Source: Anaerolineales bacterium (GTDB taxonomy: Bacteria > Chloroflexota > Anaerolineae > 4572-78 > NAK82). From it: a stretch of 62,978 nucleotides of DNA. The notes below the pieces were generated by a model. The model searched no databases, was not told the origin of the DNA, and was given only the letters and a program-made list of their open reading frames with translations. The stretch covers positions 1,950,005 to 2,012,982 of the forward strand of contig CP070811.1 in the NCBI GenBank assembly GCA_020343875.1, given 5' to 3'. The translations under genes were made by a program, and so were the position numbers. Below are positions 1 to 8,872 of the stretch, one piece after another; positions within the stretch are counted from its first letter, which is position 1; every line of letters starts with the position of its first letter.

Positions 1-17
1 CTGTCCAGGTGCCAATA

Positions 18-1205
18 TTAGTCCTGACCCAGCAATTCAAGGGCCAATTGGGCGTAAATTTGGGCAGCGGTGTAGCAGTCGGCCAGGCGGATGCACTCAT
101 CGGCCGTGTGGGCTTGGGCCTCATCGCCCGGTCCTATGCCTATGGTGGGGATGCCAGCAACCCCCATGGTATAAACGCCATCGGTGGAGAAATCCCATTT
201 GCCGATGGTAGGCCGCTGGCCGACCACCTCTCGCACCGCGCGGGCTGTTGTTTGCACCAGGGGGTGGCTTTCGGGTATCACCCAGGCGGGATAATGTTCC
301 ATATCATGGCAAAGATAGCCGGTGTAGCTGGTGTATTCAAATTCGGCCAGGCGGACCTGGGCGCGCACCTGTTCACGAGCAATGACACCCTCGACTTCGG
401 CCAGGGCCTTGGCCTCAGTCTCACCCAAGGTCAGGCGCCGGTCCAGAATGAAGGTGCAGCTATCGGGGATGACATTCTTGCTGCCGCCAGTGTTCTCGAT
501 ACGAGTAACGGCCAACGTTCCTTTGCCCAGAAATGGATCGTCGGCCAGCATGTCGGCCAGCAACTCCAGCGAAAAGATGATACGGGCAGCACCATAGATG
601 GCATTCTCGCCCAAATGAGGCATGGAAGCATGAGATGAACGCCCGCGCACGGTGACATGCAGCTCCATCCGCCCACGATGTCCCCGGCTTATTTGCAGGT
701 TAGTCGGCTCGGCCAGCACCACCCAGTCGGGACGCAAGCCTTCCTCTTCGACCAGAACGCGCATGGCGTAGCCCTCGCATGGTTCCTCTTGAACCACGCC
801 GACTACATACAGGTCGCCAGCCAGTTTCACGCCCTCATCTTTAAGGGCCTTGGCGCCGTAGACTAGACTGGATAGTGACCCTTTCATATCTGCAGAACCA
901 CGCCCGTACAGGATGCCGTCCTCAATCTCGGCCCCAAATGGGTCACGTGTCCAGGCGTCCGGGTCGCCCACGCCGATAATGTCCATGTGGGCGTTGTACA
1001 GCAATCGGGGACCGTCTCCTGGTCCGATGCGTCCTATAACGTTGCCGATTCGATCGGTCCATACTTCGTCAAACCCGACAGCACGCATCTCGGCCGCCAG
1101 CCGCTCGGCGACGTGCTGTTCCTGACATGAGAAACTGGGAGTGCGCACCAAGTCCTGTAAGAAGGTTACGCAGGCGTGCTGGTCGTGTTTGGAGAGTTGA
1201 AACAT
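18..1205 (-). CDS. M20 family metallohydrolase, YgeY-like
   Basis: This 395-aa protein is a zinc-dependent amidohydrolase of peptidase family M20. Visible motifs are His73 and Asp75 in NAHMD, Asp106 in GRGSADMKG, the catalytic Glu140-Glu141 pair, and a C-terminal AHTADE. The lid/dimerisation domain falls at about 185-300. The motif order and the NVIPD/DRRLT stretch resemble the selenium-metabolism-linked YgeY group more than classic ArgE or DapE, but this is family recognition by eye. The ATG has AAGGA nine bases upstream. The gene ends 17 bases from the window edge, so downstream partners are unseen. SelA at 43.8 kb makes a selenium link possible. A peptide or acetylornithine deacylase is the alternative, and the substrate cannot be read from the sequence. 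Confidence 0.8.
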   Translation of the reverse strand: MFQLSKHDQHACVTFLQDLVRTPSFSCQEQHVAERLAAEMRAVGFDEVWTDRIGNVIGRIGPGDGPRLLYNAHMDIIGVGDPDAWTRDPFGAEIEDGILYGRGSADMKGSLSSLVYGAKALKDEGVKLAGDLYVVGVVQEEPCEGYAMRVLVEEEGLRPDWVVLAEPTNLQISRGHRGRMELHVTVRGRSSHASMPHLGENAIYGAARIIFSLELLADMLADDPFLGKGTLAVTRIENTGGSKNVIPDSCTFILDRRLTLGETEAKALAEVEGVIAREQVRAQVRLAEFEYTSYTGYLCHDMEHYPAWVIPESHPLVQTTARAVREVVGQRPTIGKWDFSTDGVYTMGVAGIPTIGIGPGDEAQAHTADECIRLADCYTAAQIYAQLALELLGQD

Positions 1206-1260
1206 GGAGATTGTCCTTCAAGTCGAATGTCGAAATAGTGGTTGATGACTGCGAATTGGG

Positions 1261-2832
1261 CTAATAAGCGCCGCTGCCAAAGAGAACTGTGGGAATAGTG
1301 CGCAGAAAGATTTTCAAATCAAGGGCCGGACTCCATTGTTCGACGTAGTAGATGTCCAGCAGTGCCATTTCGTCAAAGGGGAGTTCGCTGCGCCCGCTGA
1401 CCTGCCACAGGCCGGTAATGCCGGGCGCCACCTCCAATCGGCGTCTATGCCAAGGCTGATATTGGGCTACCTCCTCTGGCAGGGGCGGACGTGGCCCGAT
1501 GAGGCTCATTTCGCCACGCAGGACGTCATAAAACTGTGGCAGCTCGTCCAGGCTCAAACGGCGCAGCAATCGCCCCAGGCGGGTGACGCGCGGGTCCTCT
1601 TTGATTTTGAAGATAGGGCCATCTGCCTCGTTCAAGTCGCGCAGCAATTCTTTCTGTTCTTCAGCCCCCAAGGCCATAGAGCGGAATTTATGCAGGGTGA
1701 ACAATCTGCCTCCCTTGCCTACTCGTTCCTGACGAAAGAGTACTGGCCCAGGCGAATCCAGTTTTATGATCAGGGCTATGAGGCCCATCAAGGGGGCGGC
1801 GAGTATGAGAACGCACAGCGAGAAAGCCACATCCACCCCTCTTTTGAGAAGGCGGACAGAGGGGCTGATGCGTACATGCCTGACACCGATCAAAGGGATG
1901 CCAGCCATCTCGGTGATAGACATACGGCTGAGGGTCATCTGGAACAGGTCAGGTACGATACGCGCTCTGACGTTCTCCCGCTCACATTGGGCCATGATAG
2001 CCATAATCTTGCGGTGGTACTGCCAAGGGAGGGTGATAATCACCTCATCTATAGCTTCGTCTTGGACCAGGAGGGCCAGGGTGTCCAGGCTGCCCAGTCC
2101 TTTGAAACGGCCGATGTCGGTAGTGCCCTTGGCCGGGTCGTCGTCCACAAAGCCGACAATCTCGTAACCCAGGTCAGGATGGGCAACCATAGTGCGCATG
2201 ACGGTGCGTCCTACCTCACCGGCACCCACGATGATGGCCCGTGCCACGCCCAGACCCCGGCGTCGCATATACTGCACCCCGATGTTCTTAATCAATCGGC
2301 TAAGACTCAGCAGCATGATGATGAGCGCCCCGGCGTAGAAGAAGATGAGGCGAGAGTAGAAGGTAGGACGTGAGATAAAGACCAGCACCACCATGATCAC
2401 AATTCCGGTGGTGGTGCCGTTGATGATGGCATACACCTCGTCAAACCAAGAGGCCCCCTGGCGTAGCCGGTAGAGGTCTTGCCGGCGGTAGACCAAGATG
2501 AGCAAGCAGGTCAGTATCAGGGCAAAGGGGATGTAAACGGAAAAGGGGACCACGAAGGCTGGGTCAACAGCGCGAAGCCACTGCAAATAGTAGCGAATCC
2601 AATAGGCGATGGCGAAAGCGATGTTTATGAGCACGGCGTCGCTTATCACCAGCCCGGCAATAAGAAACCAGCGACGTTTGATGCCTGCCAGCAGTCTGTT
2701 TCTTCTTTGAACGGAAGCGGGAGTTGGTTCTGGTCCTGTCACAGAATCTATCTCCTGCCAGGGATGAGGCAAAAAAACCGGGCTGTCGAGCCTGCATGGC
2801 TCTGTCCACTCCACCCTCTGCCTATTTCTCAC
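1261..2832 (-). CDS. Polyprenyl-phosphate sugar-1-phosphate transferase (exopolysaccharide initiation)
   Basis: This 523-aa membrane enzyme should transfer a hexose-1-phosphate from a UDP-sugar to undecaprenyl phosphate, the first step of surface-polysaccharide assembly. After an N-terminal stretch come about four to five membrane helices (residues 55-170), then a Rossmann-like CoA-binding_3 domain with GAGEVGRTV (about 200). A C-terminal bacterial sugar transferase domain (about 330-523) has a membrane re-entrant helix, KLDSPGPVLFRQERVG, KFRSM, DELPQ and GPRP. The chosen start is GTG, overlapping the upstream glycosyltransferase by 11 bases, which suggests translational coupling. The paralogue at 52406-53797 has the same architecture. 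Sugar specificity is unknown. Confidence 0.88.
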   Translation of the reverse strand: MRNRQRVEWTEPCRLDSPVFLPHPWQEIDSVTGPEPTPASVQRRNRLLAGIKRRWFLIAGLVISDAVLINIAFAIAYWIRYYLQWLRAVDPAFVVPFSVYIPFALILTCLLILVYRRQDLYRLRQGASWFDEVYAIINGTTTGIVIMVVLVFISRPTFYSRLIFFYAGALIIMLLSLSRLIKNIGVQYMRRRGLGVARAIIVGAGEVGRTVMRTMVAHPDLGYEIVGFVDDDPAKGTTDIGRFKGLGSLDTLALLVQDEAIDEVIITLPWQYHRKIMAIMAQCERENVRARIVPDLFQMTLSRMSITEMAGIPLIGVRHVRISPSVRLLKRGVDVAFSLCVLILAAPLMGLIALIIKLDSPGPVLFRQERVGKGGRLFTLHKFRSMALGAEEQKELLRDLNEADGPIFKIKEDPRVTRLGRLLRRLSLDELPQFYDVLRGEMSLIGPRPPLPEEVAQYQPWHRRRLEVAPGITGLWQVSGRSELPFDEMALLDIYYVEQWSPALDLKIFLRTIPTVLFGSGAY

Positions 2833-3991
2833 CCCCTGCTGTTTCTATGCCCAGAGCCCGTGCATAGGCGTCTATGGTCTTGTGGGCAGTATTTGCCCAG
2901 GTGAAGGTAGCCGCACGGGCCCGACCTTTGGCCATCATTTCCTGGCGGAGCGTCTTGTCATTTAGCCCGCGCTGCATGGCCTCGAGCAGTTGGGTTTCGT
3001 CGTCGGGAGACACCAGTAAGGCCGCATCACCGGCTACTTCGGGCAGCGAAGCAACGTTGGAGGTGACCACTGGCTTGCCACAGGCCATCGCCTCCAACAC
3101 TGGCAGGCCGAAACCTTCAAAGCGGGATGGATAGACGAACAAGTCGGCGGCATTGTACCAATACGGCAGTTCCTCTTGCACTACGTAGCCGGGGAAGATA
3201 ACTTCGCCGGTCAATCCCAAGCTCTCCACTTCGGCGAAAATCTGGTCGTAATACCAGCCCTTGCCCCCGGCGATCACAAGCTTTGGAATGTCTGCCTCGG
3301 CTTTTCGCCAGCGACCGTAGGCCCGAATCAACTGCAGTACGTTCTTACGCGGTTCCAGAGTGCCCAAGAACAGAATAAATCGGTCAGGTAAAGCACGTTC
3401 TTTTCGAAATCTGGTCACCTCAACCACCGGCAGCGGGTGGAAAATCTTATCTACGCCACAGTATGCCACGTCAATCCGGTCGGGGGGCACACCCAACATG
3501 TTCACTACGTCACGCTTGGTGCTTTGGGAGATTGCAATGATTCGCTGCGCTCGCCGGGCTGAGAGTGCGGTGAAGTAGCTTAAATACCAACGGTTCCACG
3601 GCCGGAATGCTGCCGGAAAATGCAAGAAACTCAAGTCGTAGATGGTGACGACGAAGGGGCATGGCGCCACCAGCGGACCGGCAAAGGCCATCGCGTGCAA
3701 CAGGTCGACTCCTGCCTGACGCAGTGCGATGGGCTGCACCAGTTGCTCCCAAAGTATGCGAATCACCGGCCGATGAGTTGGCCACCGGCTGTAGTGAAGT
3801 CTAAGCCTTTTGTCAAAGAAACGTCGTTCGCTCAGAAAGACGCTGTAGCAATGCCCTGAGTTAACCTGTCCCAAGTTGTGCAGTAACTGGTAGATGTATG
3901 AATTAATGCCTGCTCCCCGGTAATCGCGGCTGAGAGAGAGCAGATGAGCGTTTAGGCCAATGTGCATTAGAGATGGAGCTGGTGCGTCCAC
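2822..3991 (-). CDS. Glycosyltransferase family 4
   Basis: This 389-aa GT-B fold retaining glycosyltransferase is of the RfaB/mannosyltransferase type. It has an N-terminal acceptor domain, then [10 protein letters not shown] (about 220) opening the nucleotide-sugar half, and the EX7E motif in [14 protein letters not shown] (about 292-305) followed by PVVTSN and LPEVAGDAA. It probably adds a sugar to the lipid-linked intermediate made by the overlapping downstream transferase. The annotated GTG lies six bases after a TATAAT (3998-4003), so the mRNA may begin at the start codon itself. An in-frame ATG nine codons in (3967) is the alternative. No Shine-Dalgarno sequence is visible for either start. 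Confidence 0.88.
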   Translation of the reverse strand: MDAPAPSLMHIGLNAHLLSLSRDYRGAGINSYIYQLLHNLGQVNSGHCYSVFLSERRFFDKRLRLHYSRWPTHRPVIRILWEQLVQPIALRQAGVDLLHAMAFAGPLVAPCPFVVTIYDLSFLHFPAAFRPWNRWYLSYFTALSARRAQRIIAISQSTKRDVVNMLGVPPDRIDVAYCGVDKIFHPLPVVEVTRFRKERALPDRFILFLGTLEPRKNVLQLIRAYGRWRKAEADIPKLVIAGGKGWYYDQIFAEVESLGLTGEVIFPGYVVQEELPYWYNAADLFVYPSRFEGFGLPVLEAMACGKPVVTSNVASLPEVAGDAALLVSPDDETQLLEAMQRGLNDKTLRQEMMAKGRARAATFTWANTAHKTIDAYARALGIETAGGEK

Positions 3992-3997
3992 GGTGAT

Positions 3998-4006
3998 ATT
4001 ATACCA
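3998..4006 (-). promoter_or_regulatory. Extended -10 promoter, leaderless glycosyltransferase transcript
   Basis: On the minus strand the bases read TGGTATAAT, a perfect -10 hexamer with the TGn extension. The GTG of the 2822-3991 gene begins six bases further on, at the expected transcription start. No -35 match is needed for an extended -10. Confidence 0.6.
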
Positions 4007-4062
4007 CAGTTGGTGAGCAGGAACGAAGTATTTCTACCAAGAGGGCTGTGTGGATCAGAATC

Positions 4063-5220
4063 CTACGCCGAATTATGGCCGAGTCCTTTATAGATTTCCA
4101 CGGTGCGCTCCGCAATCCGAGATTGGGTGAAATGGTCCAGGACGCGCTGGCGACCCTTCTGTGCCAGCTCAAGCCGTAAGTGGGCCTCTCTCAACAGCCT
4201 TTGGAGTTGCGCTCGCAAATCAGCTGAATCTCCTTCCGCAAAGGTCAGGCCGGCGTCGTCAATAACTTCGGGGATCGCACCGCATCGCGCGCCGACGACC
4301 ACCACCTGGCAGGCCATAGCCTCGATGAGCACTCGCCCGAACTGTTCCTTCCAGTTGGAACGAGTGCGTGAGGGCAATACCAACACGTCGAGCCCGCTAT
4401 AATAATAGGGCAGTTGTGTGGATGGAATGGGCAGGTCGAAGGAGACGCGGGGTAGGATACCCAGCCACTGGGACATCTTTTCTAGCCGGTCACGCTCTGG
4501 CCCACTGCCCAAAATGCGCAGTTCCCACGGTCCCCTGAGCTGGGCCACTGCTTCCAAGAGTACATCTATTCCCTTCTCCGGCACCAATCGCCCTATGTAG
4601 CCGATAACCAGCTCGCTTTGCGAAGGCCGGCGCGTGCTACGGCGCAATAACACACTTGGCTTGCTTGGGCGCGACGGACGAGTGATCCGCGAGTAAATGT
4701 CGGGATCTACGCCAAACTGGGGAATCACCTCCACCGCCCCCTTGTAGCCCTTGGCCCGCCACACATCTACCCCCTCGGCGTTGCCAGTCAGTAGCACGTC
4801 GGTTCGGGCCAGCACGTAAGACTCCATCCATCTAAAGGGAGGTGGGTAACGGCGCTGCAGATTCTGCCAGGTAAAGACCACTGTCCGGGCACCGGCCCGC
4901 CGCGCGGCTCGCATTGCCTGAAAGGTGGCCAGGTTGTAGGGCTCCTCATCGATGTGGACGACCTCGGGCTGCAGCTGGCGCACTATCCGGCCCAGACTTG
5001 GATAGTAGTGGGTGTGGAAATGGCCGTTGAAAGCGATGGGCTCAACCCGAAGCTCGTACCCAGTGGTGTGGGCCCGCTCCAGCCGTAGGGTGCCTCGCTC
5101 ATCCTGCCATTCGGGAGGCACAACCACTGTCAGCTCCATCCCGTCGTGCTGGGCAATTTCCTCCAATTTCTTTTGATAGGCCCCTACCACGCAGGCCTTG
5201 GAAAGCATAAGAACTTTCAT
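4063..5220 (-). CDS. Glycosyltransferase family 4
   Basis: This 385-aa GT-B glycosyltransferase has an N-terminal domain with VHIDEEP (about 90), IGYIGRLVPEKGIDVLLEA opening the donor half (about 205), and a variant EX7E motif in EQFGRVLIEAMAC (about 300). It is followed by a GAIPEVI segment. It lies just upstream of, and in the same direction as, the two other polysaccharide genes, with an 71-base gap. No clear ribosome site precedes the ATG. It probably works in the same glycan pathway, but donor and acceptor are unknown. Confidence 0.86.
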   Translation of the reverse strand: MKVLMLSKACVVGAYQKKLEEIAQHDGMELTVVVPPEWQDERGTLRLERAHTTGYELRVEPIAFNGHFHTHYYPSLGRIVRQLQPEVVHIDEEPYNLATFQAMRAARRAGARTVVFTWQNLQRRYPPPFRWMESYVLARTDVLLTGNAEGVDVWRAKGYKGAVEVIPQFGVDPDIYSRITRPSRPSKPSVLLRRSTRRPSQSELVIGYIGRLVPEKGIDVLLEAVAQLRGPWELRILGSGPERDRLEKMSQWLGILPRVSFDLPIPSTQLPYYYSGLDVLVLPSRTRSNWKEQFGRVLIEAMACQVVVVGARCGAIPEVIDDAGLTFAEGDSADLRAQLQRLLREAHLRLELAQKGRQRVLDHFTQSRIAERTVEIYKGLGHNSA

Positions 5221-5267
5221 AGAGTTGGCTATAGGGTATGTAGTATGTGTACGAAAATAATGGAAAG

Positions 5268-5291
5268 CCCCTCAGCCTGTTGGCGAAGGGG
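5268..5291 (-). terminator. Possible terminator after the histidine kinase gene
   Basis: A hairpin pairs CCCCTTC with GAGGGG around an inner GCC-AACA-GGC stem, and on the minus strand it runs into CTTTCCATTATTTTC. It lies about 120 bases beyond the kinase stop codon and just upstream of the glycosyltransferase start. The T-run is broken, so termination is only likely. Confidence 0.4.
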
Positions 5292-5408
5292 ACACGGTTA
5301 GGCAGACTTGTCTGCACGCAGCATTATATCCTAGACTCAGTGCTCAGGCAAAAACCTCCAATTGTCAGGAAAGTGGAGAGCAAGCAGGCTTTTTCCACCT
5401 GTCGTACC

Positions 5409-6941
5409 TCAACTCAATTGTGTGCTCGTTATCGGCAGTGTGAACTGAATGTTAGTTCCCTCATCCGCCTGGCTGTGGGCCCAAATGTGGCCGCCATGGG
5501 CCTCGATGATGTAGCGGGCAATAGTTAGCCCCAAGCCGGAGCCTCCCCCCGAACGCGAACGGGATTTGTCGGCGCGATAGAAGCGGTCGAAGATGTACGG
5601 TAAATCCTGGGCGGGGATACCGACGCCGGTGTCAGCCACGGAGACCAGGAGAAAGGGCGGGGCCACGGAAGGAGGGCCAGGCAATGCGGAGACTGGGCCA
5701 TAGGCGCCTGTCGGGAAAAGTTTGGAGGCATGATGAGTTGCTTCGATTGAGATAGCCACACCTCCTCGTGGCGGCGTGTGGCGGAGCGCGTTGCCCAACA
5801 GATTGTGCAACACTTGGCTCAGTCGGTCGGCATCGGCAGATACGGCAGGCAGGTTAGGCGGGATATCCAGTGAAAGGATGATATCCTTTTCGCCAGCAGC
5901 TGGCTCCACGGCGGCTGCAACGCGGCGAACCAGGTCGCCTAGCTTAACTGGGTTGCGCTCGATGGTCAGTTGACCAGCCTCGGCCAGCGCCAGTTCGCGC
6001 AAGTCTGTTACCAGCCGTGAGAGCAGGAGCGTTTCCTCGTGGATTGGAGCGAGTTGCTCCGGCGTGAGAGGGAAGACACCGTCCAGGAGGGCTTCTATTT
6101 GTCCCTGGATGACGGTCAGAGGGGTGCGCAGTTCGTGAGCGATGTCGGCCATCAGGTGGCGGCGCAAGCGCTCGTTGTGCTCCAGGGCCTGAGCCATTTG
6201 GTTAAAGGTACGCCCCACATCGCCCACCTCATCGCGCGAAGTGACATGCACTCGTTTTGACAAGTCTCCGCCAGCAATGGCGCCAGCCGCGGCCTGAAGG
6301 CCTCGTAGGGGAGCGATAATCTGCCGCACCAGGACTGCACCCAGCAGCAGTGCTACCAACCCGGCGACGAGGGTCGCCAGCAGAATGCCACGATTGAGCG
6401 CGTTCAGAAAATCGGCGCTCAGGGTCGCTGTTGGGCCCGATTCGCGGGCCACCACTAACAGGGTACCTACCTGCTCTCCATCAACCATGATGGATGCCCC
6501 GTGCGCCAAATCATTGGGGGCCAGAGTCTGGTCTACCATCTCACCCGCGGTGTCGAGCACAACATGGCCTGCGGCGTCGCTCAATATGACATAATCTTCT
6601 GCAGCCTGGCCCATGCCATAGCCGCCAGCCATAGCCGTCCCGGCGCCAGACTCGCCTTGGCCGGACCTTGGGCCTCCTCGCCCTCGGCCCATCACGCCCC
6701 CTGAGACACTTATGATGGGCAGATCGCTTAGCAGGGCCTCGACTCCGCTCCAGTCTCCGGTTTGTGCGTAGTAGTCGGCAAAGAGGGGGGCCCAGCTTTC
6801 GGCTCGCAACTGCCCTCTCCGATTTACATACAGTCTGAACTGGTTGGCGAGTGCCTGCCCGGCCACGGCGTAGGTAATCGCTGCCCCCAGCAAAATGACC
6901 AGCGCAAAAGCGGCAATAAGCTTGACACTCAGACTACGCAT
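5409..6941 (-). CDS. Sensor histidine kinase (OmpR-type two-component system)
   Basis: This is a 510-aa membrane sensor. A TM helix at 6-28 is followed by an extracytoplasmic sensor region (29-183) containing an odd Gly/Arg-rich linker (about 82-115). A second TM helix at 184-206 leads into HAMP (about 205-258), HisKA with the phospho-acceptor His269 in IAHELRTP, and a HATPase domain with N, G1 (DTGVGIP), F and G2 (GGGSGLGL) boxes. An about 20-residue Pro/Ser-rich insert precedes the G1 box. It overlaps the response regulator by eight bases, so the pair is translationally coupled. The signal is unknown, and BaeS-like envelope stress is one guess. Confidence 0.9.
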   Translation of the reverse strand: MRSLSVKLIAAFALVILLGAAITYAVAGQALANQFRLYVNRRGQLRAESWAPLFADYYAQTGDWSGVEALLSDLPIISVSGGVMGRGRGGPRSGQGESGAGTAMAGGYGMGQAAEDYVILSDAAGHVVLDTAGEMVDQTLAPNDLAHGASIMVDGEQVGTLLVVARESGPTATLSADFLNALNRGILLATLVAGLVALLLGAVLVRQIIAPLRGLQAAAGAIAGGDLSKRVHVTSRDEVGDVGRTFNQMAQALEHNERLRRHLMADIAHELRTPLTVIQGQIEALLDGVFPLTPEQLAPIHEETLLLSRLVTDLRELALAEAGQLTIERNPVKLGDLVRRVAAAVEPAAGEKDIILSLDIPPNLPAVSADADRLSQVLHNLLGNALRHTPPRGGVAISIEATHHASKLFPTGAYGPVSALPGPPSVAPPFLLVSVADTGVGIPAQDLPYIFDRFYRADKSRSRSGGGSGLGLTIARYIIEAHGGHIWAHSQADEGTNIQFTLPITSTQLS

Positions 6942-7626
6942 GGTCGGGTTCCGCGAACTTGTACCCTAACCCGTAGGCGGTGAGAATGTAGCGGGGATTT
7001 TTGGGGTCTTCTTCGATCTTGTGGCGTAGGTTCTTGACGTGGGCATCCACAGTACGTTCGTAGCCCTCGTAAGCATATCCCTGTACCTTGTCCAGCAACT
7101 GCATACGGCTGAATATCCGCCCGGGGCTCTCCATCAGCGTCGCCAACAGGTCGAATTCAGTCGGGGTCAGCTCCACCTGGCGGTCGGTCACCTTGATCTG
7201 GCGCTTGTCCAGGTCAAGGGTGATGTCGCCCACCGAGAGGCGACGACTGGCTGGCTCTGATCCAGCAACGCGACGCAGCACGGCTCGAACCCGAGCCACC
7301 ACTTCACGGGGACTGAATGGCTTGGTTACATAGTCGTCTGCACCCAGCTCCAGGCCGATCAGCCGATCGGCCTCGTCTACGCGAGCGGTGAGCATGATAA
7401 GGGGCACGTCGCTCTCTCGGCGGATGGCCCGGGCCACGTCCAGCCCATCCACTTCAGGCAACATGAGGTCTAGCACGATCAGATCTGGCGTTTCGTGGCG
7501 AAAGACGGCCAGGGCCTCCGTCCCGTCGTACGCAGCTATCACCTGGAAACCCGCCGACTCCAGGTAACCCTTGAGAACACGCACAATTTTGGGTTCGTCG
7601 TCAACCACCAGAATCTTCTTGCTCAT
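6934..7626 (-). CDS. OmpR/PhoB-family response regulator
   Basis: This is a 230-aa DNA-binding response regulator. The receiver domain (1-120) has the acidic pair Asp9-Asp10, phospho-acceptor Asp53 in VLDLMLPEVDG and the conserved Lys in VTKPFSP. The winged-helix domain (about 130-228) carries LTPTEFDLL and a C-terminal YGLGYKF wing. It is the first gene of the operon with the histidine kinase and presumably takes phosphate from its His269. Targets are unknown. A palindrome in its own promoter region is a candidate site. Confidence 0.93.
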   Translation of the reverse strand: MSKKILVVDDEPKIVRVLKGYLESAGFQVIAAYDGTEALAVFRHETPDLIVLDLMLPEVDGLDVARAIRRESDVPLIMLTARVDEADRLIGLELGADDYVTKPFSPREVVARVRAVLRRVAGSEPASRRLSVGDITLDLDKRQIKVTDRQVELTPTEFDLLATLMESPGRIFSRMQLLDKVQGYAYEGYERTVDAHVKNLRHKIEEDPKNPRYILTAYGLGYKFAEPDHA

Positions 7627-7678
7627 TGGAGTCCTGCTTAGGGTGTATGTGTGTGCAGCAATACTCTATACCTCTTGC

Positions 7679-7718
7679 CCACTATGCATAGGGTATATGA
7701 TATGCTCAGCTTTGTCAA
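7679..7718 (-). promoter_or_regulatory. Probable promoter of the two-component operon with a palindrome
   Basis: On the minus strand TTGACA (7713-7718) is followed by two overlapping -10 candidates: TATACC at 15-base spacing or TACCCT at 17. The palindrome CTATGCATAG (7682-7691) sits on the -10 and start region, where an autoregulator could bind. The hexamer choice is uncertain. Confidence 0.4.
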
Positions 7719-7751
7719 CAAAAAAGCTATAGATTTGGATCTTGTCTTTAA

Positions 7752-7780
7752 TTGACAATCCTGCTCCGTTTTGCTATACT
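7752..7780 (+). promoter_or_regulatory. Sigma-70 promoter of the tRNA-Ser genes
   Basis: TTGACA (7752-7757), a 17-base spacer ending in TGC, and TATACT (7775-7780) make a near-consensus promoter about 80 bases ahead of the first tRNA-Ser. It lies back to back with the two-component promoter. Confidence 0.8.
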
Positions 7781-7860
7781 GTAATTGCACCCGGTGGAGA
7801 GGGGGTTTCCCTGCTCGCCGTCCAGTGTCCGGTGGCAGTCCGAGCGCAGGATACTGAAGT

Positions 7861-7950
7861 GGAGGGATGGCAGAGTGGACGATTGCGGCGGTCTTGAAAA
7901 CCGCTGAGGCCGCAAGGTCTCCGGGGGTTCGAATCCCTCTCCCTCCGCCA
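7861..7950 (+). tRNA. tRNA-Ser (anticodon TGA)
   Basis: This is a class II tRNA. The acceptor GGAGGGA pairs with TCCCTCC (7940-7946), then comes discriminator G, and CCA is encoded (7948-7950). The anticodon stem GCGGT/ACCGC encloses loop CTTGAAA, with anticodon TGA at 7895-7897 reading UCA. There is a long variable arm and a GGTTCGAATCC T-arm. Confidence 0.95.
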
Positions 7951-8000
7951 GAATAGTCAGTGGCAGGTAGTGACATGTCTTCAAGTGCCAACCACTGCAC

Positions 8001-8090
8001 GGGGAGGTGCCAGAGTGGACGATTGGGGCCGCCTGCTAAGTGGTTGTGGGGTTAATAGCTCCACCGTGGGTTCGAATCCCACCCTCCCCG
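8001..8090 (+). tRNA. tRNA-Ser (anticodon GCT)
   Basis: This is a second class II serine tRNA, 50 bases after the first and in the same transcript. GGGGAGG pairs with CCTCCCC (8083-8089). The anticodon loop CTGCTAA has GCT at 8035-8037, reading AGC/AGU. It has a long variable arm and a canonical TTCGAAT T-loop. CCA is not encoded, unlike in its neighbour. Confidence 0.94.
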
Positions 8091-8105
8091 CCTATATGCA
8101 GCTCC

Positions 8106-8136
8106 ATCGGCCACCGCGAAGGTGGCCGATTTTTTT
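8106..8136 (+). terminator. Rho-independent terminator after the tRNA genes
   Basis: A ten-base stem, ATCGGCCACC/GGTGGCCGAT, encloses GCGAA and is followed directly by a run of seven T. It ends the tRNA transcript 16 bases after the second tRNA. Confidence 0.9.
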
Positions 8137-8154
8137 GGCTGACGGGACCTTGAA

Positions 8155-8760
8155 ATGACTTACCTGACCAGCTTGCCTTTGCACGAAGCACCGCTTGCCT
8201 TCTTGGATGTGGAGACTACCGGCCTGCGGCCTGACCTGGGAGATCGGGTAGTAGAAATCGCTGTGGTTCGGGCGCAGGGCTTTACCGAGGTGTCGCGTTT
8301 CGCCTCGCTGGTTAACCCACAACGCCGGCTGAGTCCGGAGGCGATGCGAGTCAACCGTATCACCCCAAGCATGGTAGCCGATGCTCCCATCTTCTCCGAC
8401 TTGCTGGATGAGCTTTTGTCGCTGGTTGAGGATGCTGTCCTGGTATGTCACAATGCTCCCTTTGACCTAGGCTTCTTGCAGGCTGAACTGCGGGTAGCGG
8501 GCTTACCGATCTGGGATGGGGTGACCCTCGATACGCTGGCTTTCGCCCGACGCCAATACTGGTTTCAGCGTAACAGCCTGTCAGCTATCGCGCGTCAGTT
8601 GGGCATCCGTCCCTCAGGTGCCCACCGCGCTCTGGCCGACGCCCTCACGACCCAGGCAATCTTTCGACGTTTTGCTGGGCGACTACGGCGACAGGGGCGC
8701 CCGCTGGTCGCCGATTGGATTCGGTTGCAAGGTGGGCGAGGGTGGCGACCGTCGTCGTGA
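8155..8760 (+). CDS. DEDDh 3'-5' exonuclease (DnaQ/PolC epsilon-like)
   Basis: This 201-aa exonuclease belongs to the RNase T/DnaQ family. The four acidic and one histidine positions are visible in three motifs: Exo I FLDVETTG (Asp18, Glu20), Exo II VCHNAPFDLGF (about 98-108), and Exo III HRALADA (about 152-158). The C-terminal 30 residues are basic and show no recognised domain. It is short for a PolC-type protein and lacks a BRCT or helicase partner. It may proofread for the replicase or act in repair. It starts 19 bases after the tRNA terminator with only a weak ribosome site and no clear promoter of its own. Confidence 0.85.
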   Translation: MTYLTSLPLHEAPLAFLDVETTGLRPDLGDRVVEIAVVRAQGFTEVSRFASLVNPQRRLSPEAMRVNRITPSMVADAPIFSDLLDELLSLVEDAVLVCHNAPFDLGFLQAELRVAGLPIWDGVTLDTLAFARRQYWFQRNSLSAIARQLGIRPSGAHRALADALTTQAIFRRFAGRLRRQGRPLVADWIRLQGGRGWRPSS

Positions 8761-8820
8761 GAGGCGCCTTTCTGAAGGCCCCGCAGGGCTTCTTGATTGG
8801 GACGGTTTGACAAACGAGAG

Positions 8821-8826
8821 TATAAT
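8821..8826 (+). promoter_or_regulatory. -10 hexamer for the NfeD gene
   Basis: A perfect TATAAT lies 47 bases before the NfeD start. The nearest TTGACA (8807-8812) is only eight bases upstream, too close to act as its -35, so only the -10 is called. Confidence 0.4.
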
Positions 8827-8872
8827 AAAGGTAAGCCAGGCTAGTATTGTTCAAATGGGTAGGTAGATAGTG

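Noticed and set aside
9..638. Long plus-strand open frame opposite the M20 gene
   Set aside because: The minus-strand frame carries all M20 motifs over 395 residues. The opposite frame has no recognisable domain and is a shadow of GC-rich codon use. The same holds for other long antisense frames, for example 1336-2373, 12048-12682, 17370-18197 and 39433-40371.
8807..8826. TTGACA and TATAAT upstream of the NfeD gene as one promoter
   Set aside because: Both hexamers are perfect but only eight bases apart, far from the 16-18 needed, so they cannot form one sigma-70 promoter.
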